From: Fidelibacterota bacterium
GTDB lineage: Bacteria; Pseudomonadota; Alphaproteobacteria; Rhodospirillales; Rhodospirillaceae
Direction of reading: 5' to 3'
Assembly: GCA_945903705.1 (NCBI GenBank)
Contig: CAMDOZ010000016.1
Coordinates: 1-32,805 of the forward strand
Length of the DNA stretch: 32,805 bases
In this document: positions 1-7,629 of the stretch, one piece after another
How positions within the stretch are numbered: the stretch's first letter is position 1
How the letters are laid out: each line of letters begins with the position of its first letter
Translations under genes and position numbers: made by a program
Notes under the pieces: model-generated
Seen by the model: the letters and a program-made list of their open reading frames with translations, nothing else
Told to the model about the DNA's origin: nothing
Databases searched by the model: none

Positions 1-60
1 TGCGGCGGGGTTCGGCATGGCGAGGCTTTGCCTGAAAGGGCGCGGCCGATCAAGGGTGCG

Positions 61-89
61 TTGCTCTTCGCCAAAGGGGCCGGTAGGTT
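61..89 (+). promoter_or_regulatory. possible promoter of the tRNA-Leu gene
   Basis: A TTGCTC hexamer (61-66) and a TAGGTT hexamer (84-89) are separated by exactly 17 bases, and the predicted start lies about 10-15 bases before the tRNA. The -10 match is weak (three of six consensus positions), so this rests mainly on spacing and position. Bases 1-60 hold nothing I can identify. Confidence 0.35.
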
Positions 90-110
90 ACGGCCACGCA
101 GACACCTCGT

Positions 111-198
111 GCCCGCTTGGCGGAATTGGTAGACGCAACGGACTTAAAATCCGTAGCCGCTTCATCGTGGCGTCCCGGTTCAAGTCCGGGAGCGGGCA
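111..198 (+). tRNA. tRNA-Leu (anticodon UAA)
   Basis: This is a complete cloverleaf. The acceptor stem is GCCCGCT (111-117) with AGCGGGC (191-197). The anticodon stem is ACGGA (138-142) with TCCGT (150-154), closing the loop CTTAAAA with anticodon TAA at 145-147. A long variable arm of the class II type follows, as expected for leucine. The T arm is CCCGG (174-178), loop TTCAAGT, CCGGG (186-190). The discriminator is A198 and the CCA end is encoded at 199-201. It reads UUA/UUG leucine codons, which are rare in a GC-rich genome. The next gene starts within about 20 bases and no integrase or direct repeat is visible, so there is no sign that this tRNA serves as an attachment site here. Confidence 0.97.
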
Positions 199-219
199 CC
201 ATCACAAGGAATGCGATTC

Positions 220-717
220 GTGGCGATTGCCATTCGCCTTCTCAATGCCTCCGACTCGATTGCGGATCTGACGGCGCTGCTGCATTCCGCCTATTCTGGA
301 CTGCAAAGGCTGGGATTCAACTATACCGCCGTCGACCAGCCGGAAGAAGTGACGCGGCAGAGAGTTGACGGGGGCGAGTGCTATGTCGCCTTCGACGACG
401 ATCGTCTGGTCGGAAGCATCCTCTTTCGCCGCCGGCCACGCGGGTGCGCCTGGTACGAACAGCCCCACGTCGCCGCCGTTCACCAGTTTGGCGTCTTGCC
501 GGCGGCCCAGCGCCAGGGAGTCGGCTTACAGCTCATGCGCCTTTCGGAGAAACGCGCCCTCGAAACCGGTGCGACCGAACTCGCGCTCGATACCGCGGAA
601 GGGGCTACCCACTTGGTCGACTGGTACAAGCGGTTGGGATACCGGAAAGTCGCAATCGAACAGTGGCGGGACAAGACGTATCGTAGTCTAATCTTGAGCA
701 AGCAACTCGGTTCCTAG
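220..717 (+). CDS. GNAT-family N-acetyltransferase
   Basis: This is a stand-alone Gcn5-related acetyltransferase of about 165 residues, the usual size for the fold. It would transfer an acetyl group from acetyl-CoA to an amine, but the substrate cannot be read from the sequence. The acetyl-CoA pyrophosphate loop is clear: FGVLPAAQRQGVG (motif A, Q-x-x-G-x-G type), followed by a helix and, near the C-terminus, DWYKRLGYRK, the typical motif B 'Y..LGY'. The start is uncertain. ATG 211 has AAGGA directly abutting it with no spacing, while the in-frame GTG at 220 lies 9 bases after AAGGA and gives a compact N-terminus (AIAIRLLN). I prefer 220; using 211 adds three residues. The gene lies 20 bases after tRNA-Leu and 34 bases before the amidase, so co-transcription with the amidase is possible. 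Confidence 0.85.
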   Translation: MAIAIRLLNASDSIADLTALLHSAYSGLQRLGFNYTAVDQPEEVTRQRVDGGECYVAFDDDRLVGSILFRRRPRGCAWYEQPHVAAVHQFGVLPAAQRQGVGLQLMRLSEKRALETGATELALDTAEGATHLVDWYKRLGYRKVAIEQWRDKTYRSLILSKQLGS

Positions 718-751
718 ACCGCGCGGGTCTCGAAATCATCGGAGGATGAAA

Positions 752-2353
752 ATGCAATTTCGCCTTTTGGTTCTATTGACCTTGGCTCTTCCGGCGGTGT
801 TATCGGCATGTTCGGAGAACGCGCCTCCGCCGGCACCGTATTCGGTGGAAGAAGTCGCGCTCTCTCAGGTCTCCGCCGATCTCGCGGCCGGCAAGACGAC
901 CTCGGTGGATGTCACCAAAGCCTATATCCACCGGATCGAGACGATGGACGGCGATCTCAATGGTGTCATCATGATCGCACCGGATGCCGTGCAGCAGGCG
1001 GAGGCCTCCGACAAGCGCCGCGCGGCGGGACAGGCGCTGGGTCCGTTGGACGGAATCCCGATCATGTTCAAGGATAATCATGACGCCGTCGGCATGCCGA
1101 CCACCGCCGGATCGTTCGCGCTGGAGAAGAACTATCCTGCCGTAGACTCCGAAGTGGTGAAGCGCCTGCGCGCAGCCGGCGCGGTCATTCTCGGCAAGGC
1201 AAACACATCGCAATACGCGGGTTTCCGGTCCTCATCCGCTTTTAACGGCAGCACCGTGGGCGGCAGCACCAAGAATCCTTACGACATCACCCGGACAGCG
1301 GCGGGATCGAGCAACGGCTCGGGCATCGCCGCCGCAATGAGCTTCGCCGCCGCCACCGTCGGCACGCAGACCGGCGGGTCGATCGTCGGTCCGGCCAACG
1401 TCAATGGCGTCGTCGGCGTGAAGCCGACCGTTGCCCTGGTGTCGCGCCGCGGGATCGTGCCCATCAGCCTGACGCAGGACACGGCCGGCCCCATGGCACG
1501 CAACATCCGTGACGCCGCCATGCTGCTTACGGTCATGGCCGGCACAGATCCAGCCGACCGCTGGTCCGCCGACGCAGATGCGCACAAGACCGACTATGCG
1601 GCGGCCCTCAGCACGGAAGCCCTTCAGGGCAAGCGCGTCGGGTTTATCCGTCCCACCGGCGCGAATGCAGACGTGACGCGGGAGATTTTCGGCAAGGCCC
1701 TAGGTGTACTGACTACGCAGGGCGCGGAACTTGTCGAACTGCCGGTGGACAGCCTCATCGATTCCCGGCCCGAAATGCGCGTCACGCTGCTTCACGACTT
1801 CAAGGAAGACTTGAACGCATATCTCGCCGGCACGCCCGACACGGTGACGGTGCGCACGCTGGCCGACCTCATTGCCTTCAGTAAATCCGATCCGCGGGAG
1901 AGCATGCACGGCATGGACCTCTGGACCGATTCCGAGGCAACGCAAGGCGGCCGTCAGAACCCGGCCTACATCGAGAATCTGGCAAAGGCCTATAAATTGA
2001 CGCGGGACGACGGCATCGATCGGATTCTCAAGGAGCACAATGTCGTTGCTATCGTCTCGCCGACGGGCGGGCCAGCGGCGGTCCTTGAGCCCGATGGAAC
2101 TCCCGGCTCCGGCCCCATTCCAGCCACGCGGGGAACGACGCCGGCGTCACTCACCTCCACCACGGCGGTCGCGGGTTATCCCGTCATCTCCGTGCCCATG
2201 GGCTTGGTGAACGGCCTTCCCGTCGGGCTCTCCTTCGCCGGCACCGCCTGGACGGAGTCATTGTTGCTCTCGCTGGCTTACGACTACGAGCAAGCGGCGA
2301 ACGCCCGCGTTCCGCCACCACGGACGCGGGCGGCGGCGGCAGCAGCGCCGTAA
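752..2353 (+). CDS. amidase-signature hydrolase, predicted lipoprotein
   Basis: This enzyme belongs to the amidase signature family (Ser-cisSer-Lys triad), which hydrolyses C-N bonds of carboxamides. All three residues are visible, numbered from the chosen start: Lys107 in IPIMFKDN, cis-Ser186 in AAGSSNGSG and nucleophile Ser210 in GTQTGGSIVGP, with the family's 24-residue gap between the two serines. The N-terminus is a short hydrophobic signal ending in a lipobox (LSAC, Cys20), so the enzyme is probably a lipid-anchored protein facing the periplasm, unlike the cytoplasmic GatA subunit. GGAGG at 741-745 touches ATG 746 but sits 6 bases before the in-frame ATG 752, so 752 is chosen. At 533 residues the length is normal. 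The C-terminus is Ala-rich. The substrate is unknown; peptide or cell-wall amides and xenobiotic amides are all possible. Confidence 0.9.
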   Translation: MQFRLLVLLTLALPAVLSACSENAPPPAPYSVEEVALSQVSADLAAGKTTSVDVTKAYIHRIETMDGDLNGVIMIAPDAVQQAEASDKRRAAGQALGPLDGIPIMFKDNHDAVGMPTTAGSFALEKNYPAVDSEVVKRLRAAGAVILGKANTSQYAGFRSSSAFNGSTVGGSTKNPYDITRTAAGSSNGSGIAAAMSFAAATVGTQTGGSIVGPANVNGVVGVKPTVALVSRRGIVPISLTQDTAGPMARNIRDAAMLLTVMAGTDPADRWSADADAHKTDYAAALSTEALQGKRVGFIRPTGANADVTREIFGKALGVLTTQGAELVELPVDSLIDSRPEMRVTLLHDFKEDLNAYLAGTPDTVTVRTLADLIAFSKSDPRESMHGMDLWTDSEATQGGRQNPAYIENLAKAYKLTRDDGIDRILKEHNVVAIVSPTGGPAAVLEPDGTPGSGPIPATRGTTPASLTSTTAVAGYPVISVPMGLVNGLPVGLSFAGTAWTESLLLSLAYDYEQAANARVPPPRTRAAAAAAP

Positions 2354-2418
2354 ACTAAAACTCCGTTCCGACTCTCTCCGGCCCTGCTAGTATCCGCGCG
2401 GGGTTGCATGGACCACCG

Positions 2419-2568
2419 GTGGGCTTGGCCGAACACGTCCTCCCGGCCATGGACTTTACCCGGCATCCGGAGGCCGTGGCCCATGTGATCGGGGTCATCG
2501 TCCCGGTCTTCCCCGGCACCCTGGGCCACCAGCGCTTCAGCTTTGCCCCAATTAAGCCAAAAACATGA
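2419..2568 (+). CDS. possible small ORF or gene remnant (49 residues)
   Basis: The gap between the amidase and the big glycosyltransferase gene (2354-2681) contains one frame open from 2359 to the TGA at 2566-2568. From the GTG at 2419 it encodes 49 residues including MDFTRHPEAVAHVIGVIVPV. About 80 percent of its codons end in G or C, as in real genes of this window, whereas the minus-strand frames across the same bases look less codon-like. There is no convincing ribosome-binding site for GTG 2419, TTG 2404 or ATG 2449, and I do not recognise the product. It could be a small protein, the tail of a decayed gene or a structured RNA. The rest of the gap (2569-2681) shows only AT-richer sequence leading into the next gene. 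Confidence 0.25.
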   Translation: MGLAEHVLPAMDFTRHPEAVAHVIGVIVPVFPGTLGHQRFSFAPIKPKT

Positions 2569-2681
2569 GGTCTTTCAAAGCGAAAGGCCACCAAGCGGCC
2601 CCTATTCCGCGTGACATCCCGGGCCTATCTTAAGTACACACATCCTCGCCAACACGTTCTTCACAAGGTCAAAGCTCAGGC

Positions 2682-5600
2682 ATGGATCTCGCCGGCAAAT
2701 TGGCGCGCCAGGCGCCTTCAGATATCGCGGACGCCACTGCAGAAGCGGCGCGGGCGGAACGTCTGCGCGCGTTGCTTACGCCGTCGTCCTTCTGGTCGCC
2801 GCTCTATCTTGAGGAATCCGCCTGGCTGGATCACGGCGCATTCGCCTTTTGGCTGATCGAGGCGATCCGCCCCCGCAGCTTCGTCGAGCTGGGCACGCAC
2901 GGCGGCTACTCCTACTTCACCATGTGCCAGACGGTGAAGGCGCTGGGCCTTGCGACCCGCTGCTACGCCGTCGACACCTGGCAAGGCGATGAGCACGCGG
3001 GCTTTTACGGCGAAGATATCTACCGCCGCGTCCACGATCACAATGAACGCCACTACGCGTCCTTCTCGCGTCTGGTGCGCGCGACTTTTGCAGAAGCACT
3101 TGCGCACTTTCCCGATGGCTCCATCGACCTCCTGCATATCGACGGCCGGCATTTCTACGAGGACGTGAAGGAAGACTACGAAACCTGGCGCGTGAAACTG
3201 TCGGACCGCGCCGTGGTGATCTTCCATGACATCAATGTCCGCGAGCGCAATTTCGGGGTCTTCAAACTGTGGGAAGACCTGAAGAGCCAGTATCCCACCT
3301 TCGACTTCTTGCACGGCCACGGCCTCGGTGTGCTTGGCTACGGAAAGAATCTGCCCGCGGGAATTCTGCCGCTGCTCGAGGCCGCCAAGGATCCCCAAGC
3401 GCTCATCGATGTGCGCCAGGCTTACGGCCGCCTGGGCGCCGCCTTCAAGGCGCAGTTTGAATCGCAGCAGGTGCGCGAGGACCTAACCGGCAAGTGGCAC
3501 GCGCAGAAGGCCTGCGCGGAAGCTTTGGAAGGCGAAAACCGCGACCTCGCCGCACGTTCGAAACAGCACGTGGACGAGCTGACCGCCGCCTGGAAAGCGC
3601 AGGGTGAGCGCGCGAGCGCGCTGGAAGCGGAAGCACGAGAGCTCGGCCGCCAGCTGACCACACAAGCCAATGCCCTGAACGCCCAGATCAAGGCTCAAGC
3701 GAAAGCGCTGAACGCGCAGATCGCCGCCGTGACCGAAAGCATGATCGTTCAGATTCGCGCCCATGAGCACCGCTCAGAAGCGTTGCAGGCCCAGGTGGAC
3801 GCGAGGGACCTAGCGATATCGCGTCTCCAGACATCATTCAGCTGGCGCGTCACGAAGCCGTTGCGGTTTGCGAGCCGGCTGGCTGGAAAGATGCTGCGCT
3901 CGCTGCGCCGCCCGGTGCGCGTCGTCGGGGGCCTCGTCTACCGCTTCACGCCGCTACCGGTGTCCGTCAAGGCCCGGATCGTCAGCATGCTTCTGCACCT
4001 CTTCGCGCCGGTCGTGCGCAACACAAGTTTCTATACATTGTGGTTTGAGTCGCGCCGGCGCGCGGCCCAGGCGTTGCTGCCGGGCGAAGGGTCAAGAAAT
4101 CTTCCGAAGGAAGTGGCCCGCGCGATCGAGATCGACTACAGCGCGGCCGTACCTTTCGTGTATGTGACCACCGAGGTCGAAGCGCCTCGTCTTGCCGTGT
4201 TCCTGCACCTTTATCACGAGAGCCTCACGCCCGAGTTCCAGCGGTATCTCGGGAATATCCCCTTCCCCTTCGATCTTTTCATCACCACCGACAGCGCGGC
4301 GAAAGCCGGCATCATCACCAGGGCCTTCTCCGGCTGGGACAAGGGACAAGTAGAGGTGCGCGTCACGCCGAACCGCGGCCGCGACATTGCGCCGAAGCTG
4401 CTCGGGTTCCGCGAGATCTACGATCGCTATTCGTTCGTTCTTCATCTGCATTCCAAGATCTCCGATCACTCCGGCGCCCTCGCGAACTGGCGCGGTCTCC
4501 TCCTGGAAACCCTGCTTGGATCGCCCGAGATTGTCGGCAGCATCTTCGATGCCTTCACGCGCCGATCCGACGTCGGCATGATTGCCCCGCAGCACTTCGA
4601 AGCCGTACGCCACTGGATAAACTGGGGCGGTAATTTCAAGATTGCCGAAACCCTCGCCCAGCGCATGGGCGAACACTCGCTCTCCATGGATAAGCCGCTG
4701 GACTTCCCCTCGGGCTCCATGTTCTGGGCGCGCTCGGCGGCGTTGAAACCGCTGCTCGATCTCAATCTCACCTTCGAGGATTTCGACGAAGAAAAGGCGC
4801 AGATCGACGGCACGATCGCCCACGCCATCGAGCGCCTCTACTTCTATGTGTGCGAGCGGGCCGGGTTCGGATGGATGAAGATTGCTTCGCGGGCGCTCTA
4901 TACGCAGACTCCTTGCATCGTCACCATCGACACCCCCGCCACCTTGAGCACCTTCGTCAACGAATGCGGCCTGAAGCTTACGGGACCGACTCTTCCGCCG
5001 CAGCGCGAGGCTCATCCCACGCCAGTGCTGGCGCCGCGCATCGTCGTCGATCGGCTGCAGTACAAGGCTCTCGGCTGCGACGTCGAAGTGGATCCGACGG
5101 CGAAGGTCTGCATCGGCATCGTGACTTACAACAATTCGGCAGCGCAGTTGCGCCGCGTGGTCGATAGCGCGCGCCATGCCCTCAAGCGGGCGGGCCTTGC
5201 TGCCGGAGCGCGCATCAACCTCATCGACAATGGGACGGCGTCGGAGATCCTGGTGCGGGAGGCCGGCGCGGGCGGCGATCTTCTGCATTATCTGCCGTCG
5301 GCCGGAAATATCGGCTTCGGCGCAGGACACAACCGTCTGATGACCGATTGGTTCGCCGCCGGCGGCGAGTTCTATATCGCCGCCAATCCCGACGGCGCCT
5401 TTCATCCGGACGCGATCATCGCCCTGATGCAGATGATGCGCGCGCACCGCAACCGCGCACTGATCGAAGCGATTCAGTTCCCAGCCGAGCATCCCAAGGT
5501 CTACGATTCCTATACATTCGAGACTCCATGGGCCTCCGGCGCCTGCCTCGTCATTCCCCGCGCGCTCTTTGATCAGACCAACGGGTTCGACGAAACCTTC

Positions 5601-5918
5601 TTCATGTACTGCGAGGACGTGGACCTCTCATGGCGGGCGAAGGCCCTGGGCTTCGCGGTGCGGATATGCCCGCGCGCCTTGTTCCTGCATGAGGTCACCA
5701 ACCGCGAGCCGGAAGCGCGTGTGCTGAAGATGATCTACGGCTCAGGCGTCATCCTCGCGCGGAAGTGGGGCAATCCCGACTTCGAAGCGATGCTGATCGG
5801 CGAGCTCGAGGACATCGGCGGCAAAGCGCCTCCGGGCCAGCCGGGCCCCGTCCCGGCCGACTGGCGCCGCCTTGCCGATTTCAAGCATCACTTCACCTTC
5901 GCCGAGATGCGCTGGTAG
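2682..5918 (+). CDS. fusion protein: methyltransferase, coiled coil, RgpF-like domain, GT2 glycosyltransferase
   Basis: This is a 1078-residue cytoplasmic polysaccharide-assembly protein. Residues about 1-235 form a class I SAM methyltransferase (FVELGTHGGYS at 67-77, then LLHIDGRHFYEDV and VIFHDINV). Residues about 255-395 are Glu/Gln/Ala-rich heptads typical of a coiled coil, followed by LQTSFSWRVTKPLR, a linker common in such enzymes. Residues about 500-765 match the RgpF rhamnan-synthesis type (LHLYHESL, NRGRDIAPKLLG, LHLHSKIS, SGSMFWAR). Residues about 805-1060 are a GT2 domain with IGIVTYNN, NPDG (902-905) and the acidic motif EDVD (978-981). No membrane segment is evident. The ATG at 2682 is the natural start though its ribosome-binding site is weak. 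The gene leads a tight set with a second GT2 and an ABC exporter. By family knowledge the methyltransferase could modify or cap the glycan, and the RgpF and GT2 parts would add sugars such as rhamnose; this is inference. Confidence 0.9.
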   Translation: MDLAGKLARQAPSDIADATAEAARAERLRALLTPSSFWSPLYLEESAWLDHGAFAFWLIEAIRPRSFVELGTHGGYSYFTMCQTVKALGLATRCYAVDTWQGDEHAGFYGEDIYRRVHDHNERHYASFSRLVRATFAEALAHFPDGSIDLLHIDGRHFYEDVKEDYETWRVKLSDRAVVIFHDINVRERNFGVFKLWEDLKSQYPTFDFLHGHGLGVLGYGKNLPAGILPLLEAAKDPQALIDVRQAYGRLGAAFKAQFESQQVREDLTGKWHAQKACAEALEGENRDLAARSKQHVDELTAAWKAQGERASALEAEARELGRQLTTQANALNAQIKAQAKALNAQIAAVTESMIVQIRAHEHRSEALQAQVDARDLAISRLQTSFSWRVTKPLRFASRLAGKMLRSLRRPVRVVGGLVYRFTPLPVSVKARIVSMLLHLFAPVVRNTSFYTLWFESRRRAAQALLPGEGSRNLPKEVARAIEIDYSAAVPFVYVTTEVEAPRLAVFLHLYHESLTPEFQRYLGNIPFPFDLFITTDSAAKAGIITRAFSGWDKGQVEVRVTPNRGRDIAPKLLGFREIYDRYSFVLHLHSKISDHSGALANWRGLLLETLLGSPEIVGSIFDAFTRRSDVGMIAPQHFEAVRHWINWGGNFKIAETLAQRMGEHSLSMDKPLDFPSGSMFWARSAALKPLLDLNLTFEDFDEEKAQIDGTIAHAIERLYFYVCERAGFGWMKIASRALYTQTPCIVTIDTPATLSTFVNECGLKLTGPTLPPQREAHPTPVLAPRIVVDRLQYKALGCDVEVDPTAKVCIGIVTYNNSAAQLRRVVDSARHALKRAGLAAGARINLIDNGTASEILVREAGAGGDLLHYLPSAGNIGFGAGHNRLMTDWFAAGGEFYIAANPDGAFHPDAIIALMQMMRAHRNRALIEAIQFPAEHPKVYDSYTFETPWASGACLVIPRALFDQTNGFDETFFMYCEDVDLSWRAKALGFAVRICPRALFLHEVTNREPEARVLKMIYGSGVILARKWGNPDFEAMLIGELEDIGGKAPPGQPGPVPADWRRLADFKHHFTFAEMRW

Positions 5919-5920
5919 CC

Positions 5921-6790
5921 ATGTCCGAACAGATCGACACCGTCGTCCGTTTCCACGACATCCGCCGCCTGGCGGAGCTCAAGCGTTGCGTCTTTTCGCT
6001 GGCCGGACAGACCTATAAGGCCGTGCGTATCGTCCTTGCGCTTCAGCGTTTCAATGGCGAGCAGATCGAGGCTGTGGAACAGGCCCTGCGCCCCTTCCTG
6101 CAAGGCCGCGATGCTCCAGAGCTTGCGATCGTCAACCTGACCAACCCGGAGCCCGCCGACGCCCGCTCGGTTCTCCTCAATCTCGGGATAGAGAACGCGA
6201 CGGGGAAATACCTCGCGTTCCTGGATTACGACGACGTGCTCTATCCGGAAGCGTACGAAATGATGATCAGCCGCCTCAAGGACACCGGCGCGGCGATCGC
6301 CTTCGCCAAAGTCCGCGTCATGCGCATCGACGTCTATGACGAGTTCTTCTACACGAAGGAGCGGGTGGTCACGCCCTACAGCGGGTCCGATCTTCTGGAC
6401 CTGTTCCACAACAACTACTGCCCCTTGCACAGTTACGTGATCGACCGCTCGCAAGTGCCGGCCGACATGCTGCGCTTCGTCACCACTCTGACGCTGGAGG
6501 AAGATTACGACGTGCTGTTGCGCATCACGTCCGCTTTCCTCTCGGACTTCGCGCTCGTTGAAACGGACATCGGCGACTACTACTATAAGACAGACGGCAG
6601 CAATACGGTGCCGGTGGGCGGCCTGGTTGGCGAGGCGCGCCTCAAGTTCATCCGCGAAGCGAAGACCGCCATTGAGACGCGCCGTCGCGGTACCATCGTC
6701 GTGCCGGTGGTGCAGAAGTCCATAGGCCTTCGCGATCCCAATCAACCCCGCACCATCCGTCAGGTGCTCGATCGCATGCCCGCGCGGTGA
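5921..6790 (+). CDS. GT2-family glycosyltransferase
   Basis: This is a 289-residue GT-A fold glycosyltransferase of family 2, expected to transfer a sugar from a nucleotide donor onto the growing glycan in the cytoplasm. The metal/nucleotide site is visible as FLDYDDVLYP, the usual D-x-D-D form, preceded by GIENATGKYLAF. EEDYDVLLRI further on supplies the second acidic motif. The frame is open upstream into the preceding gene, but ATG 5921, two bases after that gene's TAG stop, gives a normal GT2 N-terminus, so translation is probably coupled. The stop overlaps the next gene's GTG as GTGA. The sugar and linkage cannot be assigned from sequence. Confidence 0.87.
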   Translation: MSEQIDTVVRFHDIRRLAELKRCVFSLAGQTYKAVRIVLALQRFNGEQIEAVEQALRPFLQGRDAPELAIVNLTNPEPADARSVLLNLGIENATGKYLAFLDYDDVLYPEAYEMMISRLKDTGAAIAFAKVRVMRIDVYDEFFYTKERVVTPYSGSDLLDLFHNNYCPLHSYVIDRSQVPADMLRFVTTLTLEEDYDVLLRITSAFLSDFALVETDIGDYYYKTDGSNTVPVGGLVGEARLKFIREAKTAIETRRRGTIVVPVVQKSIGLRDPNQPRTIRQVLDRMPAR

Positions 6791-7629
6791 CAAAGATCCC
6801 GATGCGCGCGCACGCCTCCACTCCGCTCGACCGTCCGATGGACCTTCTTGTTCCCATCGCGGTGCTGCTGCGCCAGCGCGTGGCCTACCGCCAGTTTTTG
6901 ACGCGCGCCATCACACGGCGCTACCGCATGAGCAGCCTGGGCTTTCTGTGGACGATGGTGATCCCCCTTGCAACCCTGGCCATCTACACATTCGTGTTCG
7001 GCGTGGTGATCCCGGTCGAGAACGTCGACACCACGACGTTCACCTTGAGGCTGTTCTCGGGCCTGATCGTGTTCTGGCTCATGGCGGAAGTGGTCACCCA
7101 GTCGCCGGGCTCCGTCGTCGAGCAAACCAACCTCGTCAAGAAATCGGTGTTCCCGCTGGAGGTGATCCCCGCCGTCGTGGTCGGCACGGGCCTGTTTCAC
7201 TGCCTGGTGAGCACCTCCGTGCTCGTGGCTGCGCTCGTCGTCTTGGGCAAGCCTCTCCATCTCACCATGATCCTCTTCCCGGTCGTGGTCTTTCCGCTGG
7301 CCCTCTTGCTTTTGGGGGTCGCCTGGCTGCTGGCCGGCATCGGCGTCTATTTCCGCGACCTCACCCATATCGTTGGTCTTTTGATGACGGCGGCCTTGTT
7401 CCTATCGCCGGTGTTTTATCCGGCTGAACGGCTTTCGCCCGGTTTACAGCGGGGCATCATGTTCAATCCCGTCAGCGTCATCGTCGAAGAAGGCCGCAGC
7501 GTCCTGTTGGACGGACGCATGCCCGATTGGCGCCGGCTCGCCGTCTACTTCGTCATCGCCTGGATGATCGCAGCCCTTGGTCTCGCGTTCTTCCGCCGCG
7601 CCCGCAAGAATTTCGCCGATGTCCTCTGA
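6787..7629 (+). CDS. wzm: polysaccharide ABC exporter, permease (Wzm type)
   Basis: This is a membrane permease of the ABC-2 family, 280 residues, with about six hydrophobic segments: FLWTMVIPLATLAIYTF, LFSGLIVFWLMAEVV, VVVGTGLFHCLVSTSVLVAAL, LFPVVVFPLALLLLGVAWLLAGI, HIVGLLMTAALFLSPVFY and YFVIAWMIAALGLAFF. The conserved elements YRQFLTRAITRRYRMSSLG before the first segment and GVYFRDLTHI before the fifth are typical of O-antigen and teichoic-acid exporters. It should form a dimer with two copies of the ATPase encoded next and move a lipid-linked glycan across the inner membrane. The start is GTG 6787, overlapping the upstream stop (GTGA); in-frame ATGs at 6802 and 6838 are alternatives, and the last begins just before the amphipathic N-terminal helix. 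It overlaps the ATPase gene by 11 bases. Confidence 0.92.
   Translation: MTKIPMRAHASTPLDRPMDLLVPIAVLLRQRVAYRQFLTRAITRRYRMSSLGFLWTMVIPLATLAIYTFVFGVVIPVENVDTTTFTLRLFSGLIVFWLMAEVVTQSPGSVVEQTNLVKKSVFPLEVIPAVVVGTGLFHCLVSTSVLVAALVVLGKPLHLTMILFPVVVFPLALLLLGVAWLLAGIGVYFRDLTHIVGLLMTAALFLSPVFYPAERLSPGLQRGIMFNPVSVIVEEGRSVLLDGRMPDWRRLAVYFVIAWMIAALGLAFFRRARKNFADVL

Noticed and set aside
198-260. Attachment site for an integrated element at the tRNA-Leu 3' end
   Set aside because: No integrase gene and no direct repeat of the tRNA end were found in the window.
17-368. Two short plus-strand frames across the tRNA
   Set aside because: They translate the tRNA-Leu gene and the start of the acetyltransferase gene in the wrong frame.
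4092-5492. 466-residue open frame on the minus strand
   Set aside because: It lies antisense inside the RgpF/GT2 fusion gene, has no recognisable motif, and is a common by-product of GC-rich codon use.
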